NCBI RefSeq assembly: GCF_014253065.1
Contig: NZ_JACLZK010000001.1
Location: 682,001 to 746,000 of the forward strand
Length of the DNA stretch: 64,000 bases
Origin: Campylobacter massiliensis
GTDB lineage: Bacteria; Campylobacterota; Campylobacteria; Campylobacterales; Campylobacteraceae
Direction: 5' to 3'
A program made the translations under genes and the position numbers. Below the pieces are notes generated by a model. That model saw only the letters and a program-made list of their open reading frames with translations. It ran no database searches and was not told the origin of the DNA. Below, one piece after another: positions 44,686 through 52,933 of this stretch (its first letter is position 1; every line of letters starts with the position of its first letter).

Positions 44686-47139
44686 CTAAGCCTCTATCGT
44701 CACTGGCCTATCAAACGCCGTTACACTCGGCAGTTCGCCTTTAAATTTCTCGACCTGCGCCATGCTCGTGTGCGCGGTGTTGCTTTGCGAGAGCTGCGAG
44801 CTAGGCACGTCCTTGGTTAGCACGTTTATGTTGCCGTGTTTACATAGGCTACGCTCGCCCCAGACGGCGGGGTCGTACCACGCGCCTTCGCTTACGATCA
44901 CGACGTTATCTTGCGCGGTATCGCTTACCAGCGCGCCGCAGAGGATCTCGCCTCGGTCGTTGTATATCCTTACTACGTCGCCCGTTTTGATGCCGCGCGC
45001 CTTTGCCGTGGCGGGGCTAATTAGCGCTGGTTCGCGGCCCGCGATCTCGGCGTAGTTGCGGATGAGCGAGCTATTTAGCTGCGAGTGGAGCCTAAATTTA
45101 GAGTGCGCGCCGCTGATGGCGATAGGATACTTGCTCACGTCGCCGCCCAGCCACTCAAACGGCTCCATCCACGTCGCGTGCGGCGGGCAGTCGGCATAGC
45201 CTAGCTTTTCGACCGCTTCGGAGTAGAGCTCGATCTTGCCCGACGGCGTTTTTAGCGCGTTTTTCTCGGGATCGGCGCGGAAGTCCGCGTAGTTTGTAAA
45301 GTATCGCTTTTTCTCGTCGATCTTATCAAATTTGACATATCCTTTTTGCCAAAACTCCTCAAATTTCGGCATCGCTATGCCCATGCCTTCGGCTTTTTGG
45401 ACTGCATCGGCGTAGATTTCCTTCACCCACTCAAGCTCCGTTTTACCCTCGCTAAAGGCCTGCTCGTACTCCTCGCCCCACTGCGCGCAGATGAGTCGCG
45501 CGATCTCAAAGTCGCTCTTGCTCTCGCCCGCGGGCTTTACTAGCGGCTTAATCGCAAAAAGATACTCGCTAGTCGAGTTTGCAAACTCTATATCCGTGCG
45601 CTCGCACTCAAGCGCCGCCGGTAGCACGATGTCGCTGAGCCTCGCCGTACTCGTCCAAAAGGGCTCAGTGGTGATGATCGCCTCTATCTTTTTCATCGCT
45701 TCGACCGCGCGGTTGGTGTCGGGGTGGCGGGTGAAGGTCGAGCCGTTGGCGTTAAACATCACGCGGATGTGCGGCATGACGTACTTTTTGCCGTTACGCT
45801 CGATCTGCTTGCCGGGCTCCATGATCGCGTCTATGAGCCTACTGTTTGGTATCTCGTGGTATTTGGCTTTGGCTAGCTTGCCTTGCGGGGCGATGTATTT
45901 TTCATTTACCGCCGGGTTAAAAGCCTGAAGCTTTGGCGCGACGAAGCTGATATCTGCGTTTTTATGCATCTGATCGTTCATCACGTAGCCGCGTCCGGTC
46001 TTGCCGATATCGCCTAGCATCGCAGCCAGCGCGATGAGCGCCCAGTACGCCATCTCGCCGTGGTGCTGGCGCTGTATCGCGTAGCCTGTAACTATGAGCG
46101 TGTCTTTTTTAGCCAGCGTACCCGCTAGCTCTTTTAGCTCCTTTTCGCTCACGCCGCAAATTTTATTCGCCCATTTTAGATCCTTTTTCACGCCGTCTTT
46201 CGCGCCCGTGAAATAATCCTTAAATTTATCAAACCCGACCGTGTAGCGCTCGATAAATTCCTTGTCGTAAAGCCCGTTTTCATAGATATATTCGCAAAGC
46301 CCGATCAGCATCGCCGTATCGGTGCAAGGGCGCACGGCGAGATAGTGCGCGCCGAAATACTCCGCCGTTTCGTTGCGGTAAACGTCTATGCTGTAAATTT
46401 TCATCTCGCCTTTTTTAAATTTCTCTTTCATAATCTCGTAGTAGGCGTAGGAGTTGTGCATCGGAACGCCGATAGCGATCTTGTTTGAGACGACCGGATT
46501 TGTCCCCCAAAATACGATCGTTTTGGCCTCCTTTACCACGCCTTCCCAGCGCGTAGGATTATGCGTCGGATCGATATAGCCCGTCACGTGAGGTAAAAAC
46601 GCAGTCGCCGCGCCGTAAGAGTAGCCGCCAAGCTCGCTCACGTAGCCTCCTAGCGCGTTTAGCATGCGCTTTGCAGTGCGCTGCGAGTGGCCGACTTTGC
46701 CTAGACTACCCCACTGATAAAGCTGCCCGTAAATGGCCTGCGAGCCGTATTTGTCGAAGTTTTCTTTTAAAATTTTGGCGCTTAGCTTTATCGCCTCGTC
46801 CCAGCTAACGCGCACGAAGGGCTCTTTGCCGCGAAGCTGCGGCTTTGGATTTGAGGGATCGGCTAGGAAGCTTTTGCGCACGTATGGGTATTTCACGCGC
46901 GTTTCGTTTTGGATGTGATCGCTTAGAGCGTTGTTTAGCACCGTTGGCATCGCGTCGCCCTCGAACGGCTCGGTGCCAACGACCCTGCCGCCGATGGTTT
47001 GGACGTAAAACGCGCCAAATTTATTCGCGCAAAGCCCCATCTGCTCGTCAAATATCGCCTGCGCTAGCGCGTTAAATTGCTTTGCCTGCGCCGATGCCGC
47101 AGCCAGCGCGCCTAGTTTTAGAAAATCTCGTCTTTTCAT
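44686..47139 (-). CDS. Tat-exported molybdopterin oxidoreductase, TMAO/DMSO reductase family
   Basis: The 817-residue product starts with a twin-arginine signal (KRRDFLKLGALAAASAQA) and is a periplasmic bis-MGD enzyme of the TorA/BisC/DorA group: GQLYQWGSLGKVGHSQRT in the Mo-ligand region (Ser or Trp-Ser context), WGTNPVVSNKIA, GYAIQRQHHGEMAYWALIALAAMLGDIG, and C-terminal GVKTGDVVRIYNDRGEIL-type cofactor-binding sequence. No N-terminal 4Fe-4S cysteine motif is present, as expected for TorA. The C. jejuni homologue works with an adjacent cytochrome; no cytochrome gene is adjacent here, so the electron donor is elsewhere. A weak TACAAT box lies about 75 bases upstream. Confidence 0.9.
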   Translation of the reverse strand: MKRRDFLKLGALAAASAQAKQFNALAQAIFDEQMGLCANKFGAFYVQTIGGRVVGTEPFEGDAMPTVLNNALSDHIQNETRVKYPYVRKSFLADPSNPKPQLRGKEPFVRVSWDEAIKLSAKILKENFDKYGSQAIYGQLYQWGSLGKVGHSQRTAKRMLNALGGYVSELGGYSYGAATAFLPHVTGYIDPTHNPTRWEGVVKEAKTIVFWGTNPVVSNKIAIGVPMHNSYAYYEIMKEKFKKGEMKIYSIDVYRNETAEYFGAHYLAVRPCTDTAMLIGLCEYIYENGLYDKEFIERYTVGFDKFKDYFTGAKDGVKKDLKWANKICGVSEKELKELAGTLAKKDTLIVTGYAIQRQHHGEMAYWALIALAAMLGDIGKTGRGYVMNDQMHKNADISFVAPKLQAFNPAVNEKYIAPQGKLAKAKYHEIPNSRLIDAIMEPGKQIERNGKKYVMPHIRVMFNANGSTFTRHPDTNRAVEAMKKIEAIITTEPFWTSTARLSDIVLPAALECERTDIEFANSTSEYLFAIKPLVKPAGESKSDFEIARLICAQWGEEYEQAFSEGKTELEWVKEIYADAVQKAEGMGIAMPKFEEFWQKGYVKFDKIDEKKRYFTNYADFRADPEKNALKTPSGKIELYSEAVEKLGYADCPPHATWMEPFEWLGGDVSKYPIAISGAHSKFRLHSQLNSSLIRNYAEIAGREPALISPATAKARGIKTGDVVRIYNDRGEILCGALVSDTAQDNVVIVSEGAWYDPAVWGERSLCKHGNINVLTKDVPSSQLSQSNTAHTSMAQVEKFKGELPSVTAFDRPVTIEA

Positions 47140-47362
47140 GATTCTGCCTTAAATTTAAATTTGATGCTTGATTTGGTTTAAATTTAGCGGGATTTATGAG
47201 GTTGAACTTTGCATTGTATGCCTTTAAACGTATTACGCGACCTCGCGTCTTGACGGCGATTTTACGAAATTTAGGCTTAATTCTCGTTTTAGCCGCTGTT
47301 TTAAAAATAGCGTAAATTTAGGCCAAATTTGATAATATTTCATCAAAATTTAAAGGAAGCAA

Positions 47363-47932
47363 ATGTCAAATTTAAAAGCCGAATTTGAGATAAAGCCTAG
47401 CGCCGAGTATAAAGCGATGACGCGCGAGGTGGGCAAGATAGTCTATAAGGGCGATAAATTTATGCGCTATATCAACCTTTGTGACTTTGCGGCGATCTTT
47501 ATCGGGATGATTTTTATCACGCTTTTGTGCGTCAAATTTTACTTCAGGGAGCTTAGCGACTTGCTTAGGGATTACGGTTTTAGCGGCGTGGAAAATCTAG
47601 CCTACCTATCGTGGATGGCCGCATTTTTTACTCTGCTCTACGCTACGGGACTACGGCCTTGGCTGCTTACTCACGCGCTGATAAATAAAGCAAACTACGG
47701 CGAATTCGGGCAAAAAAGCGTGATCTTGGAGGATGAGTTTTTCGTGCAAAAAAGCAAATTCGGCGAGGGCAGATATTTTTATAACGCCATCAGCCACGCC
47801 CGCTATATCGGTGATTTTATCGTCGTTATCATCGAAAACTCCATGTTTTACGCCGTGCCGCGCGAGGCTTTTGCAGACGGCGGAGCGGAGTTTTTAAGCG
47901 AGATAAAAAAGCGCGCAGGACTAGACGCTTAA
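47363..47932 (+). CDS. YcxB-like membrane protein
   Basis: The 189-residue product has two membrane helices (about residues 45–65 and 82–104) and a C-terminal beta-rich domain (SVILEDEFFVQKSKFGEGRYFYNAISHARYIGDFIVVIIENSMFYAVPREAF) that resembles the YcxB C-terminal domain, where a PH-like strand set ends in an 'iPkraF' motif. The function of that family is unknown. It precedes the CxxC-repeat membrane protein by 20 bases and has an AAAGGAAG site. Confidence 0.75.
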   Translation: MSNLKAEFEIKPSAEYKAMTREVGKIVYKGDKFMRYINLCDFAAIFIGMIFITLLCVKFYFRELSDLLRDYGFSGVENLAYLSWMAAFFTLLYATGLRPWLLTHALINKANYGEFGQKSVILEDEFFVQKSKFGEGRYFYNAISHARYIGDFIVVIIENSMFYAVPREAFADGGAEFLSEIKKRAGLDA

Positions 47933-47952
47933 AATAAAATTTAGGATTTAAA

Positions 47953-49869
47953 ATGAGCGAATTTGACGAGCTAAGTTTACACGAGCCGTTTTTAAAAGGG
48001 CTACGAAATCTAGTAAGCGGCAACCAAGCTAAGCCTGAAGATTTGGTAGAAATTTCGCACGAAATTTTTGATTTTGAAGCGACGGCGACCGTGACGTGGG
48101 AGTTTTACGGCAAGCGCGAAGAGAGCAAAATCGCAGGCGGCCAAAAGGAGCAGATACATTTCGGAGGCGACACTCGCGGCTACGAAAATCACGCCAGAGA
48201 GTGCTTGCTGCAGGCTAGAGATAGCGCCGATCTGCACGAAATTTTACTCGCCGAGCTACGCCAAGACGCAAAAGAAGCCGTCGCAAAATCAAGCGCCGCG
48301 GTTAGGTATTACGATTTTAAGCCATTTAGCATGAGCGAGCGCTGCGACAACTGCGGCGGCGACGGGCAGACGCGCTGCGGCGAGTGCGGCGGACGAGGCA
48401 AAAAAACCTGCTCCAGCTGCGGCGGACGCGGACGACAAAGCTGCTCTACGTGCGGAGGCAGCGGCGGCGTAAATCGCCCTCACACGCAGTATAACTCCGA
48501 CGGCAGCACCTACGTGACGTATCGCTACGAGAGCTGTTCATCGTGCGGCGGCAGCGGTTCAAGCACCTGCTACGGCTGCTCGGGATCGGGTGCCGTAAGG
48601 TGCGGCGGATGCGGCGGGTCTGGCTACGTGCAGTGCGCCCAGTGTAGCGGACACGGATACTTTACCACGATAGCAAACATCGGCGCCTACGCGAAACCCA
48701 GCGTAAATTTACGCATAAAATCGCGCGCCTACGCGGACGAGCTTTTAGACTTTTTATGCGCTCGCAGCTGTAAATTTATCTCGCAGACGATACCTTTTTA
48801 TCAAGACGAAGAGAGCGGCGGGGAGGATTCGCACCTGTTTTCTTACGTAGGTTCTAGCGCGATAACGAGGCTAAATTTTATACTGCTAGGCAAAGAGTAC
48901 GAGGCGGTGGGCTTTAGCAACCCGCCCTACGCCTTTATCAGGCCGCCCTTTTTCGACGATCTTTTAGCGGACGAGATAATAATGCTAGAAAAGATTGACG
49001 CCGACGGCAAGATAACTAGGCGAGAGGCGTTTAAATTTTTCACGCGCTACTGCTCGCAGCCCGCTCTAGACTCCGCGCTAAAGCGTATCGCTAAGACGGA
49101 CGGCGCGCAAAACGAGGCCGCAAACGCCGTGATAGAGGCCTGCGACGGCTACGTCTCAAGAGGTGCGGCGAGCAAACTAGGCGAAACGATGAAAAAATGC
49201 CTAAATAAAATCTCCCCCGTTTACTCGCCTGCGGTTTGGTTTGGGTTGGGCTCGCTATTTTGGCTGCTTGCGCTAGTTTTTACGGCGGGATTTTTGGGCG
49301 AAAATTTAGCCGATCGCTACATCATGGCGCCTATTTACACGCTTATATTTTTGGCTATTTGCGCGGGCATGGCTTGGTGCGTATTAGCGCCTCTTAGCGC
49401 GCTGGTTACGCTATTTCGCCGAAGCAGCGTGCCTAAAGAGTACCGCCAAAGCATGCGAAACAAAGAGGCTTTTTCGCTGTTTTTTAAAATTTTAGCGGGC
49501 TTTGGAGCCCTCGGCGCGATCTACGGCGCGATATCGAGCTTCGGTTACGCTCCGACTCTTATGCAGCTTGACGAGCGCTTTGAGGCATCGCGCGGCCTGG
49601 AGGCCAAATTTCGCGAGATGACGGCTAAATTTGACGGATCAAACGAGACGGTGCGCGAAACAAACTCCACCGCCGCCGCCAAAACCGCACCGCAGATGAC
49701 GCAAAAAGATAAAATTTTATACGTGCAAAAGGCTATCGGCGTCAAAGCCGACGGCATCATGGGCGCGCGCACGCTCAAAAAGGCTCAGGAGTTTTTGGAC
49801 GCAAATTTGACAAACGCGGATGAAATTTACGAAGCGATAAAGGCAAAAGAAGCAAGCCGCGGAAAATAG
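47953..49869 (+). CDS. CxxC-repeat membrane protein with peptidoglycan-binding-like C-terminus
   Basis: The 638-residue product has no signal peptide. Residues 131–231 hold eight CxxC motifs of DnaJ type (CxxCxGxG), at 131, 142, 153, 164 and at 195, 206, 217, 228: two sets of four, each with an exact 11-residue step, split by a 28-residue Tyr/Ser-rich insert. These should bind zinc. After a mixed region, three membrane segments follow (about 430–452, 460–485, 512–535), then a C-terminal segment (about 585–630; ILYVQKAIGVKADGIMGARTLKKAQEFL) matching the PG_binding_1 pattern. There is no J-domain, so it is not DnaJ. The architecture suggests a cytoplasmic zinc scaffold tied through the membrane to the cell wall. 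I do not know a characterised relative. Confidence 0.82.
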   Translation: MSEFDELSLHEPFLKGLRNLVSGNQAKPEDLVEISHEIFDFEATATVTWEFYGKREESKIAGGQKEQIHFGGDTRGYENHARECLLQARDSADLHEILLAELRQDAKEAVAKSSAAVRYYDFKPFSMSERCDNCGGDGQTRCGECGGRGKKTCSSCGGRGRQSCSTCGGSGGVNRPHTQYNSDGSTYVTYRYESCSSCGGSGSSTCYGCSGSGAVRCGGCGGSGYVQCAQCSGHGYFTTIANIGAYAKPSVNLRIKSRAYADELLDFLCARSCKFISQTIPFYQDEESGGEDSHLFSYVGSSAITRLNFILLGKEYEAVGFSNPPYAFIRPPFFDDLLADEIIMLEKIDADGKITRREAFKFFTRYCSQPALDSALKRIAKTDGAQNEAANAVIEACDGYVSRGAASKLGETMKKCLNKISPVYSPAVWFGLGSLFWLLALVFTAGFLGENLADRYIMAPIYTLIFLAICAGMAWCVLAPLSALVTLFRRSSVPKEYRQSMRNKEAFSLFFKILAGFGALGAIYGAISSFGYAPTLMQLDERFEASRGLEAKFREMTAKFDGSNETVRETNSTAAAKTAPQMTQKDKILYVQKAIGVKADGIMGARTLKKAQEFLDANLTNADEIYEAIKAKEASRGK

Positions 49870-49899
49870 TTACTTATATCTCAATTTTAGGAGGATAAA

Positions 49900-50235
49900 A
49901 TGCCAAAAATCAACTGGGACGGAAGGTCTGCGGGCAACGGCGCTTGGGTATACGAGGGCAACGAACTGAAGCCAAAATACGGCGCAACCACGCACAATAC
50001 CTTTGAATTTGACGGCGGCGTGCTAAAGCCTAAAACTGGAGCCAACTCCTCTAACACCTTTGAGTTCGACGGCAAAAAAATAAAACCCAAATACGGCGCA
50101 AACTCAAGCAACACTTGGGTGATACAAGGCAACGTCGTCAAGCCCGATTTTGGCTCAAACTCAAGCAATACTTACGACATAAACGGAGCTCCTATCGCCG
50201 TCATCATAGGGCAAGTCTGCCTAAAACTGTGGTAG
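49900..50235 (+). CDS. Small protein made of 19-residue repeats
   Basis: The 111-residue product is almost wholly built from a 19-residue unit with the consensus [WF]x[FI]xGxxxKPKxGANSSNT. Copies begin at WVYEGNELKPKYGATTHNT, FEFDGGVLKPKTGANSSNT, FEFDGKKIKPKYGANSSNT and WVIQGNVVKPDFGSNSSNT, with a partial fifth (YDINGAPIAVIIG) and a hydrophobic end (VIIGQVCLKLW). There is no signal peptide. The pattern suggests a beta-hairpin or solenoid repeat. A GGAGGA site and a close upstream neighbour (30 bases) place it in the same operon as the CxxC protein, and a strong terminator follows. Confidence 0.8.
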   Translation: MPKINWDGRSAGNGAWVYEGNELKPKYGATTHNTFEFDGGVLKPKTGANSSNTFEFDGKKIKPKYGANSSNTWVIQGNVVKPDFGSNSSNTYDINGAPIAVIIGQVCLKLW

Positions 50236-50248
50236 CGCGAGGTAAATT

Positions 50249-50292
50249 CGGCGAGTGCGTGAAGTACGCTCAAATCACACTCGCCGTTTTTT
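50249..50292 (+). terminator. Intrinsic terminator after the repeat-protein gene
   Basis: CGGCGAGTG (50249–50257) pairs with CACTCGCCG (50278–50286), a perfect 9-bp GC-rich stem, followed by TTTTTT. It closes the 47.4–50.2 kb run and faces the convergent gene at 50343. Confidence 0.85.
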
Positions 50293-50342
50293 GGCGTGCG
50301 AGTGCGGTAAATTTTAGTTATTTACTGCCCTTAACGCTAAGT

Positions 50343-51065
50343 TTATTTGCCGTTTTGAGTCAAAATTTGAGCTATTTTCTCGCCCGTAGCTTTTATTGCT
50401 ACGTCAGAATTTAAACCGTGCGGATTGCCTAGAAAATACGTTATAGCCACAATCGTATTGTCTTCATTTTTAAAATAATAAAATTTCTTATCGCCCGCAA
50501 TAGCTTCATTCACCTGCACGCCCTCGCCGCCAAATGCCGCGATAAATTCGTTTTTATAGCTTATTCCCACGCAGATTATTAGGCGCGGCTTGCGCTCTTT
50601 TGCCCATGCCCTAAGTTTAGGGAAGCGATTTTGCTCTATCCAGCGTATATATTCGCCCTTATTTTTCAGACCTGTTGCCTCGGCAAAACCTTCGCTCCAA
50701 AGACTATGGTTTGTATTTTTAAACGCAAGCGGATACAAATTTAGCTTAAAATACCCTTTTGCACCTTGCGTAAAGGGCTTTACGGTTTCGTTAAATTTGA
50801 TATGATCGCTCGCTCCGTTAAGCGCGCAAAGCAGCTTAAGGGCTTTGATATTATATTGATACGCCAAATTTCGCTCGTAGCTTTCGTATCCTGCGGATGG
50901 CTTGCTAACATCATCCTTAAACTCATCAGCCAACTCTTCAGGTTTAAACCCACCGCCCCACTCAAGTCCGCATAGCCAAACGCTCGGGCTTTGCGCGCTA
51001 CCGATGTCTCCGCCGTCGCAACCGCTAAAACCCAAAGCCCATTTTTTGAAATTCTCATTTACCAT
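50343..51065 (-). CDS. Hypothetical protein, possible uracil-DNA-glycosylase-like fold
   Basis: The 240-residue product has an N-terminal VWLCGLEWGGG, a central KLNLYPLAF and RLIICVGISYKNEF strand, and a late YFLGNPHGLNS. This spacing (acidic/Gly motif early, Asn-Pro-His motif late) resembles the UDG superfamily, but the canonical catalytic GQDPYH is absent, so enzymatic activity is doubtful. No signal or membrane segment. A GGAG site precedes the ATG at 51065. It is convergent to the repeat-protein operon. Low confidence in any function. Confidence 0.6.
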   Translation of the reverse strand: MVNENFKKWALGFSGCDGGDIGSAQSPSVWLCGLEWGGGFKPEELADEFKDDVSKPSAGYESYERNLAYQYNIKALKLLCALNGASDHIKFNETVKPFTQGAKGYFKLNLYPLAFKNTNHSLWSEGFAEATGLKNKGEYIRWIEQNRFPKLRAWAKERKPRLIICVGISYKNEFIAAFGGEGVQVNEAIAGDKKFYYFKNEDNTIVAITYFLGNPHGLNSDVAIKATGEKIAQILTQNGK

Positions 51066-51115
51066 TTTCTACTCCTATTGATTAAAATTTTTAAGACGTT
51101 TAAAATCCTTAAAAG

Positions 51116-51514
51116 TTACACCTCTGTTTTTTTGGTTACCGTATAAAAATTTTCAAAACCGCACTTATCGCATTTAGTATAAATTTCTATATCTTTTATC
51201 CTAAACGTTGTGCTTACTGTTCTATTATCCACTTTTTTAGTTCCTTTCGCCAGCTCCTCACGCAACGTCTCTTGGCCTATTTTTCTAGTACAAAAACTCT
51301 TTTTGCAGTTCGGGCATTTTGAATAAAATTTAAGCCCAAAATATACCAAAGGGATAACAACTATAAAAAGCAGAGAATAGCTATCGTCTTTTAAAAAATG
51401 AACACACAAGACACTGGCTCCAATACCTATACAAACGATATCAAAATAGCCAGAAACCTACCAACACGCCTCAAATCTTTTGCGTCAAAAAAATAAAAAC
51501 TCATTTTTATCCTT
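51116..51514 (-). pseudogene. Small two-helix membrane protein with zinc-ribbon cysteines, frame broken near 51433
   Basis: An ATG at 51514 behind an AAAGGA site reads MSFYFFDAKDLRRVGRFLAILISF and stops at TAG; the next frame carries CIGIGASVLCVHFLKDDSYSLLFIVVIPLVYFGLKFY and then two cysteine pairs (CPNC, CDKC) to the stop at 51116. One extra T in a TTT run (plus-strand AAA at 51433–51435) restores a 132-residue protein with two membrane helices and a zinc ribbon. As given, only a TTG at 51409 could start the 97-residue C-terminal part. The lesion may be a sequencing error, a decayed gene or a slipped-strand switch. A poly-C tract lies just upstream. Confidence 0.62.
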
Positions 51515-51533
51515 TAAAGTGAAATAAGAACGC

Positions 51534-51539
51534 ATTCTA
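51534..51539 (-). promoter_or_regulatory. −10-like TAGAAT abutting the homopolymer
   Basis: On the minus strand G13 runs directly into TAGAATGCG, followed 19 bases on by the ATG at 51514. The G run would lie in the −35/−10 spacer, so its length would alter promoter spacing. Confidence 0.45.
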
Positions 51540-51552
51540 CCCCCCCCCCCCC
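51540..51552. repeat. 13-base poly-C (poly-G on minus strand) tract
   Basis: The only long G/C homopolymer in the window. In Campylobacter such tracts mutate by slipped-strand mispairing and switch genes on and off. It lies 25 bases upstream of the small zinc-ribbon membrane gene (minus strand) and about 120 bases upstream of the plus-strand gene at 51673. Confidence 0.9.
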
Positions 51553-51672
51553 ATAAAATCCGCTTAAATTTTATTATTTTTTAGTTGTGAATTTTTTGCT
51601 TTAAAATTTACTAGATGTCATCAAAATTTTACGCTAATTATGATAACATTTCCCAAAAATAAAGGAGAAAAG

Positions 51673-51963
51673 ATGAGTCATAATCACGAGACCGTATCTA
51701 AACAAAAACATCCGACCAGCAAGCTAGTTCGCGCCTGCAACACCGTCGCTATCGCGCTTTACGTCATCATCGTAGGCGGCTTTTATCTCTACATCGGCCG
51801 CAACGTCGACGTGCAATACGACTACTACGAAAAGCCTTTTGTTTTTTGCTTACCTTACATCATCTGGTTTGCGACGACGCTAGCGATGATTTACGCTGCC
51901 TTGGTGTGCGAAAAGCTTAAAAACGCTCCAAACAGCGATAAGTCTGTCGCCCAAAACCGCTGA
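51673..51963 (+). CDS. Small two-helix membrane protein of unknown function
   Basis: I start it at 51673 (MSHNHETVSKQKHPTSKLV) because AAAGGAGA lies 5 bases upstream; the frame also reaches 51640. The 96-residue product has two membrane helices (about residues 25–45 and 58–80) with short charged ends. No family recognised. It is divergent from the broken zinc-ribbon gene, with the poly-C tract between. Confidence 0.72.
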   Translation: MSHNHETVSKQKHPTSKLVRACNTVAIALYVIIVGGFYLYIGRNVDVQYDYYEKPFVFCLPYIIWFATTLAMIYAALVCEKLKNAPNSDKSVAQNR

Positions 51964-52203
51964 ATTTATAAAATTTGCGATTTTTGGCAGTAAAATTTGC
52001 ATTGTTTTGGATTATTTACTTGTTTTTAGCCATAAATCAGAAATCTTCCGACTATCAGACTAAATTTGCACTTTTTATACCCGTGCTTTTGAACGGCTAA
52101 TTTTGTAAATTCGTTTTTCACGCATTTTTTAGACACGGTGCCTCGAAATTTGACTCGGCTTAAATTTATCCGTCAAATTTTAGCAACCGCCGCAAACTAA
52201 AAT

Positions 52204-52800
52204 TTAAAACAGATCCGCGTTTTTGTCGCTATTGCAGACATACTCCATCGTCACGGCGATACGCTGCGCCTCGTTTCGACCGTGCATATCCGCGACAAAA
52301 CCCAGAGCCGCGTCGATACCCGCGCTCACGCCCGAGCTAGTGTAAAATTTCCCGCTAACGCACCACCTGGCCGCGCGTATCCAACGTACATTCAGGGCCT
52401 CTGAGGTCGCCCACTGCCACGATAGTTTGTTACTCGTGGCCTCCATGCCGTCGAGTAATCCTGTTTTAGCTAGCAAAACCGAGCCCGTACACGCCGTGAA
52501 CACGTACTCGTGCCTGCGCGCTAGCTCGCCCAAAATAGCGATAAACTCGCCCTCATGCGCAAGCTCTCTAGCCGCAAAACCGCCTGGCACGAGCAAGACG
52601 TCAAATTTAACCATCTCATCTAGCTTTCGCGTCCAAATTTTAGCGCCCGTACTGCTACCCACGAGCCCGCCCTCAACCGAAAAATACTCTATCTCGTAGC
52701 ATTTTCGCTCGCCCTCTCGCGCTCGAGATAGCACCTCGGCAGGCCCCAGCGCGTCCATTGTAGTAAATCCGTCAAAAAGCAAAACGTTTAGCGCCTTCAT
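52204..52800 (-). CDS. DJ-1/PfpI-family protein
   Basis: The 198-residue product has the class-I glutamine amidotransferase-like fold: MKALNVLLFDGFTTMDALGPAEVL at the start, LLVPGGFAAREL and the nucleophile elbow FTACTGSVLLAKTG with the reactive Cys, then a SNKLSWQWA segment. Members are isonitrile hydratases, chaperones/deglycases or the sensor part of AraC-type regulators; no DNA-binding domain is present here. The isonitrile hydratase (InhA-like) subgroup is the closest match I recall. Monocistronic, divergent from fhs. Confidence 0.85.
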   Translation of the reverse strand: MKALNVLLFDGFTTMDALGPAEVLSRAREGERKCYEIEYFSVEGGLVGSSTGAKIWTRKLDEMVKFDVLLVPGGFAARELAHEGEFIAILGELARRHEYVFTACTGSVLLAKTGLLDGMEATSNKLSWQWATSEALNVRWIRAARWCVSGKFYTSSGVSAGIDAALGFVADMHGRNEAQRIAVTMEYVCNSDKNADLF

Positions 52801-52933
52801 AGCGATCCTTTATCGATTTTAGTTTCAAATTTAGCCCAAATTTGATTACGAGCGGCTAAAATTTAATGAGATTTTTCGCATTAGCGAGTTAAAATTACAA
52901 AATCATTTTAAATCAAATTTTTAAGGAAAGACG

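Noticed and set aside
45491-45928. 145-codon frame opposite the molybdoenzyme gene
   Set aside because: Antisense shadow; the minus-strand gene is complete and family-like throughout.
47953-49869. CxxC protein annotated as DnaJ
   Set aside because: Only the CxxCxGxG motif is shared; there is no J-domain HPD motif and the rest is a membrane and wall-binding-like protein.
49900-50235. 19-residue repeats as a CRISPR or DNA satellite
   Set aside because: The repetition is at protein level in one frame with diverged codons, without constant DNA repeats and unique spacers.
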